This document shows positions 25,180-33,113 of a DNA stretch of 33,113 nt, piece by piece. Both the position numbers and the translations under genes were made by a program. The notes under the pieces were generated by a model. It was not told where the DNA came from. It did not search any database and saw nothing but the letters and a program-made list of their open reading frames with translations. Every line of letters begins with the position of its first letter. Within the stretch, counting starts at the first letter, position 1. This stretch comes from Rhodospirillaceae bacterium (GTDB taxonomy: Bacteria > Pseudomonadota > Alphaproteobacteria > Rhodospirillales > UBA2165): the NCBI GenBank assembly GCA_002725625.1, contig PBQI01000106.1, positions 1 through 33,113 on the forward strand. The letters are read 5' to 3'.

Positions 25180-26507
25180 CCGGTGTTTGGACCGCAGCTC
25201 GGCCTGACGATACGATTGGCAAGACGGCCTACGTTAACGCCAGATTGATAGATCCGGCATCGGGACTGGATAGTGATGGCGGCTTGCTCACCAGTGGCGA
25301 AATAATTTCAGAAGTCGGTCCCGATGTATTCAAGAACGGCCCTCCCAAGGACGCGGAAGTCATCGACTGCGCAGGCAAGTGCCTAATTCCCGGATTGGTG
25401 GATATCAGGGTGCAAATACGGGAGCCCGGTCAGGAAAATAAAGGCACCATTGAATCGGCGGGTCGCTCGGCCACGGCGGGCGGTGTCACCACCTTGGTCT
25501 GCCTGCCCAATACCAAGCCGGTGATTTCCGGCATGTCCCAAGTTGAATTTGTTGCCCGTCGAGCTCGCAAGATAGGCCTGTCAAAAATTTATCCCTACGC
25601 GGCCGCAACCGAAGAACTTGAAGGCAAGGAGTTGACGGAAATGGGTATCCTGGCCCAGGCGGGCGCCATGGGTTTTACCGATGGCGACAGGGCAATCGCC
25701 AACGCCAATGTGATGAGACGGGCTTTGTCCTATGCCAAAACTTTTGGATTGCTGATTATTCAACACCCGGAAGAACCGACTTTGGCATCGTCGGGCGGTA
25801 TGAATTCAGGCGAATTGGCAACCAGGCTGGGACTTCCGGGCATTCCACCCGCAGCCGAAATAATAATGGTGGAACGGGATATACGGTTGGTGGAAATGAC
25901 CGGCGGCAGGTTGCATTTCGGTCACGTTTCCACTGGTGTAGCAATAGAGGCGATCCGCCAGGCAAAGGCCAGGGGGTTGCAAATTACCTGCGACACGGCG
26001 CCACCCTATTTTGCCCTCAACGAAACATCGGTAGGCGAATACCGCACCTACGCCAAGTTATCGCCGCCTCTGCGTTCGGAAGATGATCGTCTGGCTGTGG
26101 TTGAAGGGATAAAGGACGGCACCATCGATGCCATCGCCTCGGATCATGCGCCCCATGATGAAGACAGCAAACGGCTGCCTTTCATGCAGGCGGCTTTCGG
26201 CGGGGTGGGCTTGGAAACGCTGCTTGCCGTTTCACTTGACCTCTACCACAACGGTCAAATGTCTTTAATCGAAGTACTGGCGAAAGTGACTTCTGCGCCT
26301 GCCAATCTCCTGGGATTGCCGGCCGGACGATTGGCGAAAGGCGCCGCCGCCGATTTGACCATCATCGATCCCGGTGCCGGTTGGCAGGTCAAGGACAATG
26401 ATCTTTCCAGCAAAGCCAAAAACACACCTTTCGACGGTAGGCCCGTCCAGGGCAAAGTCCTGAGGACAATAATTGACGGGCGCTCCGTTTACCGGCAGAA
26501 AGACTGA
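25176..26507 (+). CDS. pyrC: dihydroorotase-like protein, probable non-catalytic PyrC' partner of PyrB
   Basis: 443 residues with the amidohydrolase barrel. The zinc motif that is normally D-x-H-x-H is [10 protein letters not shown] here: R78 and Q80 replace both His residues. Other usual ligands are kept: D170 (FTDGD), H197 (IIQHPEE), H250 (HFGHVSTG) and D323 (SDHAPHDED). In Pseudomonas a dihydroorotase-like protein lacking this His pair (PyrC') is encoded 4 bp overlapped with pyrB and is needed for PyrB assembly, while a separate gene makes the active enzyme. The same 4-bp overlap is seen here. Whether this protein is active is undecided; an authentic pyrC should exist elsewhere. Confidence 0.85.
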   Translation: MTGVWTAARPDDTIGKTAYVNARLIDPASGLDSDGGLLTSGEIISEVGPDVFKNGPPKDAEVIDCAGKCLIPGLVDIRVQIREPGQENKGTIESAGRSATAGGVTTLVCLPNTKPVISGMSQVEFVARRARKIGLSKIYPYAAATEELEGKELTEMGILAQAGAMGFTDGDRAIANANVMRRALSYAKTFGLLIIQHPEEPTLASSGGMNSGELATRLGLPGIPPAAEIIMVERDIRLVEMTGGRLHFGHVSTGVAIEAIRQAKARGLQITCDTAPPYFALNETSVGEYRTYAKLSPPLRSEDDRLAVVEGIKDGTIDAIASDHAPHDEDSKRLPFMQAAFGGVGLETLLAVSLDLYHNGQMSLIEVLAKVTSAPANLLGLPAGRLAKGAAADLTIIDPGAGWQVKDNDLSSKAKNTPFDGRPVQGKVLRTIIDGRSVYRQKD

Positions 26508-26509
26508 TC

Positions 26510-27127
26510 GTGCCCGAACAGCAACTTGGTATGGTCTCCCAGGCCCATTTAGTTACGGCTTTTTTGTCCTATATGCTAGGATCAATTCCCTTCGGTCTGG
26601 TGCTAACGAAAATTGCCGGTTTGGGCGATATCAGAGATATTGGATCGGGCAATGTTGGCGCCACCAATGTTCTCCGGACCGGCAACAAGGGGCTTGCCGC
26701 TGTCACGTTGATGTTGGATGCGGGCAAAGGCGCCTTTGCTGTCTTGGTTGCCCTGCGGTGGAATCTGGACCTCGCCATTGTCGCCGGCCTGTGCAGCGTA
26801 ATTGGCCACAATTTTCCCGTTTGGCTTAAATTTCAGGGCGGCAAGGGCGTGGCAACCACTCTCGGTGTTCTCAGCGCCATCGCCTGGCCGATGGGTTTGG
26901 CCGCCTGCACCACCTGGCTCGTTGTTGCCGCGGTTTTCCGCTATTCCTCCCTATCAGCTCTGCTGGCCCTTGCCGCTTCACCCTTTTACGGCTGGTTTTT
27001 GTCCGGTGAAAAAGTCGCGGTGCTGGCGACGCTCCTCGCGGTATTTTCGTTCATTCGCCATCATGAAAATATCCGGCGTCTATTGAAGGGCGAAGAAAGC
27101 AAAATCGGCGGCAATAAATCCGACTGA
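26510..27127 (+). CDS. plsY: glycerol-3-phosphate acyltransferase PlsY
   Basis: 205 residues from a GTG two bases past the pyrC stop; an ATG 21 bases on is an alternative. An inner-membrane enzyme with about five membrane segments that transfers acyl from acyl-phosphate to glycerol-3-phosphate, the first step of phospholipid synthesis. Motifs GSGNVGATNVLR (phosphate loop) and HNFPVWLKFQGGKGVATTLG are complete. It is in the conserved pyrC-plsY-dprA-topA order. Confidence 0.96.
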   Translation: MPEQQLGMVSQAHLVTAFLSYMLGSIPFGLVLTKIAGLGDIRDIGSGNVGATNVLRTGNKGLAAVTLMLDAGKGAFAVLVALRWNLDLAIVAGLCSVIGHNFPVWLKFQGGKGVATTLGVLSAIAWPMGLAACTTWLVVAAVFRYSSLSALLALAASPFYGWFLSGEKVAVLATLLAVFSFIRHHENIRRLLKGEESKIGGNKSD

Positions 27128-27228
27128 AAATAATTTAATTCTTTTGCCCACGATAGCCAAACGCCCTTCTGGCCACGCATACCCCGCATTGAATAAAAAC
27201 AACAATAGAGCACGCGGGCAAATGACTG

Positions 27229-27765
27229 ATGGTTAAACTGACTGATGATGAACGTAAGGATTGGCTGAACTTGATCCGGAGTGAGCGGCTTGGACCAATC
27301 ACCGTTTACAAATTGCTGGAGCAATTCGGCACGGCTAAGGCTGCTTTGGCTTTGTTACCCGCTTTGGCGTGGCGCGACGGCGCAAAAAGAATCAAGGTCT
27401 GTTCCAAGGGTGCCAACGACCTAATTCGCCAAGGCGCCCATTTGACAGAATCTCCCGAAGAAATAATTCAAACCCTTAACGGCCAATTCACAAACTTCAT
27501 TTCGGAGCATCAACCTATTGAAATTAAAAATAAAAACTTTGTACAACCATCCTCCTCAGAGATCGACACCAACCGTAGCACCGTAAAAAAAATGTTGAAT
27601 GTTTCACCAGTTAGTGTTGACGAAATCATTCGCCGGTGCCAAATGTCCCCTGCTGTGGTATCGACGGTACTGCTTGAAATCGAATTAGCAGGTCAGTTAG
27701 AACGTCATCCTGGCAATCAGTTTCAATTATTGGCTGACCCTAGTAGATGGGTTTTGAATCGATAG
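27229..27765 (+). pseudogene. dprA: dprA with an in-frame internal deletion of the Rossmann domain
   Basis: 178 residues against about 360-380 for normal DprA. Residues 1-50 are the N-terminal SAM-like domain (LTDDERKDWLNLIRSERLGP, LLEQFGTAKAAL). Around residues 54-61 the text jumps to GANDLIRQGAHLTESPEEII, the last helix of the Rossmann core, so the core carrying the GSR motif for single-stranded DNA binding is missing. Residues 118-170 are the C-terminal winged helix (VKKMLNVSPVSVDEIIRR, LLEIELAGQLERHPGNQFQLL). The frame remains open, so a shortened protein might be expressed, but RecA loading and ssDNA binding as in normal DprA are unlikely. It is placed in its normal context one base before topA. 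Confidence 0.82.
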
Positions 27766-27766
27766 A

Positions 27767-30355
27767 ATGTCCAACGTCGTTATTGTTGAGTCGCCGGCAA
27801 AGGCGAAAACCATAAACAAATACCTGGGAACGGATTTTACGGTTCTGGCCAGCTATGGCCATATTCGCGATCTTCCTTCCAAGGAGGGATCTGTTTTGCC
27901 GGATGCCGATTTCGATATGAAATGGGAAGTGGGCGAACGATCCCACAAGCAGATCAAGGAAATTGCCGCAGCTGTAAAAAAAGCCGACCACCTGTTTCTG
28001 GCGACTGACCCAGACCGTGAGGGCGAAGCCATATCCTGGCACGTGCAGGAAGTTCTCAACGAAAAAAACCTTCTGGACGGCGTCGAAGTTAAACGGGTTG
28101 TCTTCAACGAAATAACCAAATCCGCGATTCTCGACGCCTTTCAGCATCCCCGTAATCTGGACATGGAATTGATCGACGCTTATCTGGCCCGCCGCGCCCT
28201 GGATTATCTGGTGGGTTTCACCCTTTCACCGGTTCTCTGGCGTAAATTGCCCGGCAGCCGGTCGGCGGGCCGCGTGCAGTCGGTCGCCCTCAGGCTGATC
28301 TGCGAACGGGAAACCGAGATCGAAAACTTTAACGCCGTAGAATATTGGTCGGTTAAGGCTCAGTTCAAAAACAGCGCCGGTGCAAACGTCACGGCTCAGC
28401 TCACCCATTTGGACGGCAAAAAACTCGATAAAATGGCCCTGGGCAGCGAACAGGCCAGCGGTAACGCTGTCGCCAGAATCGAGGCGGCGAATTTTGCCGT
28501 TTCTAAAATCGAGAAAAAGCAGTCACGCCGCAATCCACCAGCGCCCTTTACTACTTCAACCCTGCAGCAGGAAGCTGCCCGCAAACTTCATTTCAGCGCC
28601 AACAAGACCATGCGAACGGCGCAGCGGCTTTATGAAGGCATCAACATCGACGGTGAAACTGTGGGCCTCATCACCTATATGAGAACAGATGGCGTTCAGA
28701 TAGCCAATGAAGCTATCTCAGCCATTCGTGATCATGTTGGTACCACCTATGGATCAAACTATCTACCGGGCAGCCCGAGAATTTATAAATCCAAGGCGAA
28801 AAATGCTCAGGAAGCCCACGAAGCCATCCGTCCCACCGATATAAAGCGGCTTCCACGCCAATTGGGCGGCCTTGATGACGATCAGCGTAGACTCTACGAG
28901 TTGATCTGGAACCGGACAGCCGCCAGCCAAATGGAATCGGCAGTTCTCAATCAGGTTGCTGCCGATCTCCGCCCGACAGGCGCCGGTCAAACTGACAATG
29001 CCGTAACCCTGCGCGCCACCGGTTCGGTCATCGCTTTCGACGGCTTTTTCAAGCTCTATCAAGAAGGAAAAGATGAATCACGTGACGGCAAAGGCGAAGA
29101 TGACAAGGAACGAATTCTACCGCCGCTGAACGAAGGCGAGAACCTTGACCGCAATGCGGTAACGCCGGAACAGCACTTCACCCAGCCGCCGGGCCGTTTT
29201 TCGGAAGCAAGCCTGGTCAAGAAACTGGAAGAACTCGGCATCGGCAGACCGTCGACCTATGCTTCCATCCTGTCAGTCCTGCAGGAACGCAACTATGTTC
29301 AGCTCGAGAAGCGCCGCTTTATACCGGAAGACCGAGGCCGATTGGTAACCGCTTTCCTATCGAGCTTTTTCACCCAATACGTGGAATATAATTTCACGGC
29401 CGATCTGGAAGGTAAACTAGATGACATATCCGGCGGCCGAATCAATTGGAAAACCGTCCTGCGGGATTTCTGGTCTAATTTTTCGATAGCGGTTGAAGGC
29501 ACCAACGATCTAAGGATTCGGGAAGTCCTCGACAATTTAAATGAAATTTTGGGGCCGCATTTTTTCCGCGACACCGGCAATGGTAATCCGCGCAAATGTC
29601 CAACCTGCGATGACGGAGAACTGAGCCTGAAGCTTGGCCGCTATGGCGCCTTTATCGGTTGTTCCAATTATCCCAATTGCAAGCACACCAGACCGCTGGC
29701 TGTCAGCAATGGCGAAGAAGCTTCCTCGATCACTGACAATGGGCCAAAGGAACTTGGCATCGATCCGGCGACGGCGTTGGGTGTTACCTTACGGCGGGGT
29801 CCGTACGGCTTCTACATTCAGCTGGGTGAGGCCGAGAGCAAAAAGAAACCCAAGCGGGCATCGCTCACCCGGGAAATGAACCCGGAAGAAATTGATCTGG
29901 AGACAGCGCTGGGGCTGTTGTCCCTGCCACGGGATGTTGGAATTTATCCGGAAACCGGTGAAATGATCCACGCCGGCATCGGCCGGTTCGGTCCGTTCCT
30001 CCGGCTGGGCGGCACCTATGTGTCTTTAAAAGAAGACAATGTGCTGAGCGTCGGCCTCAACCGCGCCATTGCGCTTTTGGCGGACGCACCGAAAAAGCCG
30101 GCGCCGGTGGAAATCGGCTTGCACCCCAAAGACAAAAAAATGATTACCCTGCGCCATGGCCGCTGGGGTCCCTACGTCCGCCACGGCAAAACCATGGCAA
30201 CCTTGCCTAAGGATATGAAAGAGAAGACGCCAACGCTGGAACAAGCCGTGGAGTGGATCGACGCCAAGTCTGCCAAGGGCGGCGGCAAAAAGAAAGCTGG
30301 TGCCAAAAAGAAAGTTGCCGTTAAGAGTGCGGGCACGACCGGCGACGACTCTTGA
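27767..30355 (+). CDS. topA: DNA topoisomerase I
   Basis: 862 residues. Type IA enzyme that relaxes negative supercoils. The N-terminal Toprim domain has VVIVESPAKAKTINKYLG and ATDPDREGEAISWH (metal acidic residues). The catalytic Tyr is in GLITYMRTDG (Tyr304). Around residue 611 is one C4 zinc element (CPTCDDGELSLKLGRYGAF followed by GCSNYPNC), then Topo-C repeats (RRGPYGFYIQLG, GIGRFGPFLRLGG, RHGRWGPYVRHG) and a Lys-rich tail. The ATG is one base after the dprA relic's stop. Confidence 0.98.
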   Translation: MSNVVIVESPAKAKTINKYLGTDFTVLASYGHIRDLPSKEGSVLPDADFDMKWEVGERSHKQIKEIAAAVKKADHLFLATDPDREGEAISWHVQEVLNEKNLLDGVEVKRVVFNEITKSAILDAFQHPRNLDMELIDAYLARRALDYLVGFTLSPVLWRKLPGSRSAGRVQSVALRLICERETEIENFNAVEYWSVKAQFKNSAGANVTAQLTHLDGKKLDKMALGSEQASGNAVARIEAANFAVSKIEKKQSRRNPPAPFTTSTLQQEAARKLHFSANKTMRTAQRLYEGINIDGETVGLITYMRTDGVQIANEAISAIRDHVGTTYGSNYLPGSPRIYKSKAKNAQEAHEAIRPTDIKRLPRQLGGLDDDQRRLYELIWNRTAASQMESAVLNQVAADLRPTGAGQTDNAVTLRATGSVIAFDGFFKLYQEGKDESRDGKGEDDKERILPPLNEGENLDRNAVTPEQHFTQPPGRFSEASLVKKLEELGIGRPSTYASILSVLQERNYVQLEKRRFIPEDRGRLVTAFLSSFFTQYVEYNFTADLEGKLDDISGGRINWKTVLRDFWSNFSIAVEGTNDLRIREVLDNLNEILGPHFFRDTGNGNPRKCPTCDDGELSLKLGRYGAFIGCSNYPNCKHTRPLAVSNGEEASSITDNGPKELGIDPATALGVTLRRGPYGFYIQLGEAESKKKPKRASLTREMNPEEIDLETALGLLSLPRDVGIYPETGEMIHAGIGRFGPFLRLGGTYVSLKEDNVLSVGLNRAIALLADAPKKPAPVEIGLHPKDKKMITLRHGRWGPYVRHGKTMATLPKDMKEKTPTLEQAVEWIDAKSAKGGGKKKAGAKKKVAVKSAGTTGDDS

Positions 30356-32559
30356 AGAAATCCGGCAGAAAACCAGCCCCTTTCCCCACCAAACAGCAAT
30401 TGATTGAGTTTATCGGTGATCACGATGACGGCGTTGCCCTCCGCAATATCATGATCGAATTCGGCCTCCGCCCGAAGGAACGAGCGCCCTTGAAAGACGC
30501 TCTTCAAAAGATTGTGGGTAGCGGCCGAATTCGGAAAGGAAAAGGCAAGCGGTACGCTTTGGCGGACCGATTACCACCGGTGGCGGTCGTTGAAGTAACG
30601 GGGACGGATGAAGACGGCGATGTCGTGGCCAAGCCCTTGAACTGGCGGGACGGAAATGACGACGAACCGCCACTTATTTACCTAAAGCCCGAAAATCGAA
30701 ACCGCCATCGGCCTGCTACTAATTCCGCAGCGGCCCTGCCGGCCATGGGTGTGGGCGACCGGGCACTGGTCCGGCTGACAGTCATCGACGAAGAATCCTA
30801 CGAAGCTGCCGTTATTAAACGGATAGGCGGGGGGGGCTATCGTGGGCCCAGGACCGTCATCGGCATTTACCGCAGAGGCGGTCGATTGGAACCGACGGAC
30901 CGCCGGTACAGGTATGATTTCGAAGTCCGCCCGCAGGACACGGGCGGGGCGAATCCCGGTGATCTGGTGGTGGCTGAAATATTAGCTAAAAAAAGGCGGG
31001 GCCGGACCAGAGCCAAGATTATAGAGAAACTGAACACTGAGGGTGATGCTTTACTGGCCAGCCAGTCCTTCACCCGAATTGCGCTCCACAGCCACGAGAT
31101 TCCATTCCTGTTTTCGGAACACGCGTTGGCCCAAGCGGCGGCGGCGGAAGGCGCACCGCTAGAAAACCGCACCGATTTGCGTGACATCCCGCTGGTCACC
31201 ATCGACGGCGCTGACGCACGGGATTTAGATGATGCCGTATTCGCTGAAACCGACAACGACCCTGCCAATCCGGGCGGTTGGCAGCTGATAGTCGCTATTG
31301 CCGATGTGGCCTGGTATGTGCGCCCGGGCGACGCTCTTGACCGGGATGCTTATGAACGGGGAAATTCGATATATTTTCCTGATCAGGTTGTTCCCATGCT
31401 GCCGGAAGTGCTGTCCAACGGCTGGTGTTCATTGAAACCGGAAGAGGACCATCCTTGCCTAGCCGTCCGTCTCTGGATCGACGCCGGCGGTAGTTTGCTG
31501 CGCCATCGCTTTGAACGAGCGCTGATGCGATCCCGGGCACGGTTGACCTATGAACAGATTCAGGCGGCCAGGGACGGCAGCCCAGACAGTGTAACGAAAC
31601 CACTAATGTCGGACGTCATCAACCCTCTCTATGAGGCCTACAAAAGCCTGTGCCGCAGCCGGGATGAACGTCAACCGCTGGATCTTGACCTGCCGGAAAA
31701 GAAAATCCTTTTGGACGAAAACGGCAATGTTGAAGAAATCGCTAACCGGCAGCGGGTGGACAGTCATCGGTTGATAGAAGAGTTCATGATAACCGCGAAC
31801 ATCGCCGCCGCGGAAACTTTAGGCAAAGCAGGATTGCCCGCCATATACCGCGTCCACGACGAACCGCCGGCGAAGAATCTTGAAAGTTTCAGGACTTTTC
31901 TGCGCAGCACAAATTTGTCACTTGCCAAAGGTCAAGTTCTGTTGCCCCGGAATTTCACACAAATCCTTAAATTGGCGGAAAAGCAGAATCTTTCGGAGGT
32001 CGTTGGTCAAATGGTTCTGCGCAGTCAATCCCAAGCGATCTATAGCGATACCGATGATGGCCATTTCGGTCTTGCGCTCCGGAATTATTGTCATTTCACG
32101 TCTCCGATTCGGCGCTATTCGGATCTAATCGTCCATCGAGCCCTGATCAAAGCTCTTGATTTAGGTGCCGGCGGACTGGAAACTCAAGCCTTGGAAATAA
32201 GCCAAATTGCGGAGCATATTTCCACTACGGAGCGGCGTGCCGTCGCCGCAGAACGGGAAGTCGTCGACCGCTATGCCGCCGCCTACCTCGTCGCCAAGGT
32301 CGGTGAGACATTTACCGGCAAGATATCAGGTGTCACCCGCTTCGGCGTCTTTGTGACCTTGGAAAAACTGTCTGTCGATGGTCTAGTTCCCGTTCGTTCC
32401 CTGCCGTCCGACAGATACCATTTCAACGAAAAAAGGCTACAGCTTAAAGGCACCCGCAACGGTCTTCGATTTACATTTGGAGACCCGGTAGACGTTTTGC
32501 TAGCTGATGCCAATCCGTTAACGGGATCGTTGATTTTCGAAATTATCGCTTCGCATTGA
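30352..32559 (+). CDS. rnr: ribonuclease R (RNB-family exoribonuclease)
   Basis: 735 residues. Processive 3'-5' RNase. N-terminal helix-turn-helix (PTKQQLIEFIGDHDD, LKDALQKIVGSGRIRK), cold-shock domains, the RNB catalytic core with IDGADARDLDDAVFAE (metal-binding Asp cluster) and PIRRYSDLIVHRAL, and a C-terminal S1 domain (GKISGVTRFGVFVTLE). The start is TTG at 30352, overlapping the topA stop as TTGA, indicating coupling. An ATG 33 codons in would cut the N-terminal domain, so TTG is preferred. The tail is short compared with the E. coli lysine-rich extension. Confidence 0.95.
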   Translation: MKKSGRKPAPFPTKQQLIEFIGDHDDGVALRNIMIEFGLRPKERAPLKDALQKIVGSGRIRKGKGKRYALADRLPPVAVVEVTGTDEDGDVVAKPLNWRDGNDDEPPLIYLKPENRNRHRPATNSAAALPAMGVGDRALVRLTVIDEESYEAAVIKRIGGGGYRGPRTVIGIYRRGGRLEPTDRRYRYDFEVRPQDTGGANPGDLVVAEILAKKRRGRTRAKIIEKLNTEGDALLASQSFTRIALHSHEIPFLFSEHALAQAAAAEGAPLENRTDLRDIPLVTIDGADARDLDDAVFAETDNDPANPGGWQLIVAIADVAWYVRPGDALDRDAYERGNSIYFPDQVVPMLPEVLSNGWCSLKPEEDHPCLAVRLWIDAGGSLLRHRFERALMRSRARLTYEQIQAARDGSPDSVTKPLMSDVINPLYEAYKSLCRSRDERQPLDLDLPEKKILLDENGNVEEIANRQRVDSHRLIEEFMITANIAAAETLGKAGLPAIYRVHDEPPAKNLESFRTFLRSTNLSLAKGQVLLPRNFTQILKLAEKQNLSEVVGQMVLRSQSQAIYSDTDDGHFGLALRNYCHFTSPIRRYSDLIVHRALIKALDLGAGGLETQALEISQIAEHISTTERRAVAAEREVVDRYAAAYLVAKVGETFTGKISGVTRFGVFVTLEKLSVDGLVPVRSLPSDRYHFNEKRLQLKGTRNGLRFTFGDPVDVLLADANPLTGSLIFEIIASH

Positions 32560-32612
32560 GCTTCAAATCTTAAATGTTAGACGCCTCCGCAAAAATATAG
32601 GAAAATCGCCCC

Positions 32613-33113
32613 GTGATCACAAAACGATGCATAAAGCTTGCTCAGAAGGCAGCTGCGGTATTTCTTATCGCCTCCCTGACGGCCTGTGCGGTCCCGGACA
32701 GACAAGCGTCGCGATCCGAGTTTCCCGTTGCGTTGGCCCAGGATACATTGGAAACTGGGTACCGCCAGATTTCTCAACGCTTTATAGAGAACGTCTCCGT
32801 CCGCGATCTGGCTTTGGAGGGACTGAGGGGGTTGTCCACCATTGAGCCGTCGTTACGCATTGAAGAATATGCGGATGAGATTTTGCTGCAATCCAGCTAT
32901 ATCGGCACACGCCGCTACAATGCACCATTCCCCGAAGACAGCGACGCGTGGGCGCGGCTGACTGTTCGGGCCTTGATGGATTTAAGGGCTCGCTCACCAG
33001 AATTCCGCGCCGCCGATTCGGAAAAACTTTATGAAGCCGTCTTTGACGGTTCCCTGTCCCTGTTGGATAAATTCTCGCGTTACGCCAGCGCCAAGCAGGC
33101 GACCGAGAACAGG
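32613..33113 (+). CDS. S41-family C-terminal processing peptidase-like lipoprotein, N-terminal part
   Basis: The frame is open from a GTG at 32613 to the window's end, 167 codons. A signal peptide (KRCIKLAQKAAAVFLIAS) ends in the lipobox LTAC with Cys25, indicating an outer-membrane or periplasmic lipoprotein. Downstream are VRDLALEGLRGLSTIEPS and LYEAVFDGSLSLLDKFSRYA, typical of the region before the PDZ and S41 protease domains, which would lie beyond the window. AGGAAAA about 10 bases upstream supports the GTG start. An ATG at 32627 in another frame gives only a short shadow. Catalytic residues are not in view. Confidence 0.8.
   Translation, partial: MITKRCIKLAQKAAAVFLIASLTACAVPDRQASRSEFPVALAQDTLETGYRQISQRFIENVSVRDLALEGLRGLSTIEPSLRIEEYADEILLQSSYIGTRRYNAPFPEDSDAWARLTVRALMDLRARSPEFRAADSEKLYEAVFDGSLSLLDKFSRYASAKQATENR

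Overview
The window looks like chromosome of an alphaproteobacterium, probably a marine or soil Rhodospirillales-type organism. The right half carries a housekeeping run typical of that class: gatCAB, ruvX, pyrB-pyrC, plsY, dprA, topA, rnr and an S41 peptidase gene. The left half is an accessory zone with aromatic-compound genes, paralogous transporters and many decayed genes. No insertion sequence, integrase, CRISPR array or rRNA gene was seen.

Layout. 66-158 is a tRNA-Ser(GCU). 159-1162 is nearly gene-free, with a dienelactone-hydrolase fragment. 1163-5548 (minus strand) carries a LigF-like glutathione transferase (GST), an arylsulfotransferase-like propeller protein, a membrane methyltransferase-like protein and a cytochrome P450. 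A UbiD-family decarboxylase (5657-6979, plus) is divergent from the P450. 12679-7002 is a minus-strand operon: homogentisate dioxygenase (hmgA), fumarylacetoacetase (fahA), and a 998-residue molybdopterin enzyme resembling pyrogallol-phloroglucinol transhydroxylase with an SCP2-like N-terminal domain. A MarR regulator is divergent from hmgA, with two similar operator-like elements between them. A third copy of the element lies before a second LigF-like GST (16203-17027), suggesting one regulon. Between them is a tandem pair of TauE/SafE exporters with an exact 870 bp period and a near-identical 184 bp core.

17048-22740 holds a broken lysR, a Gfo/Idh/MocA oxidoreductase, a frameshifted trmO remnant, the gatC-gatA-gatB operon (minus strand) and a third, decayed GST. 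From 22902 everything reads plus: a third TauE/SafE exporter, ruvX, pyrB and an overlapping dihydroorotase-like gene lacking the zinc HxH motif, plsY, a dprA that lost its Rossmann domain in frame, topA, rnr from an overlapping TTG, and the start of a lipoprotein S41 peptidase running off the end.

Functionally, hmgA and fahA perform two of the last steps of tyrosine/phenylacetate-type homogentisate catabolism. The intermediate maleylacetoacetate isomerase is absent here; the co-regulated GST might fill that step or process aryl ethers. The most unusual item is the SCP2-transhydroxylase fusion in an oxygen-dependent ring-cleavage operon. All similarities are judged by eye from family motifs; no database search was run.
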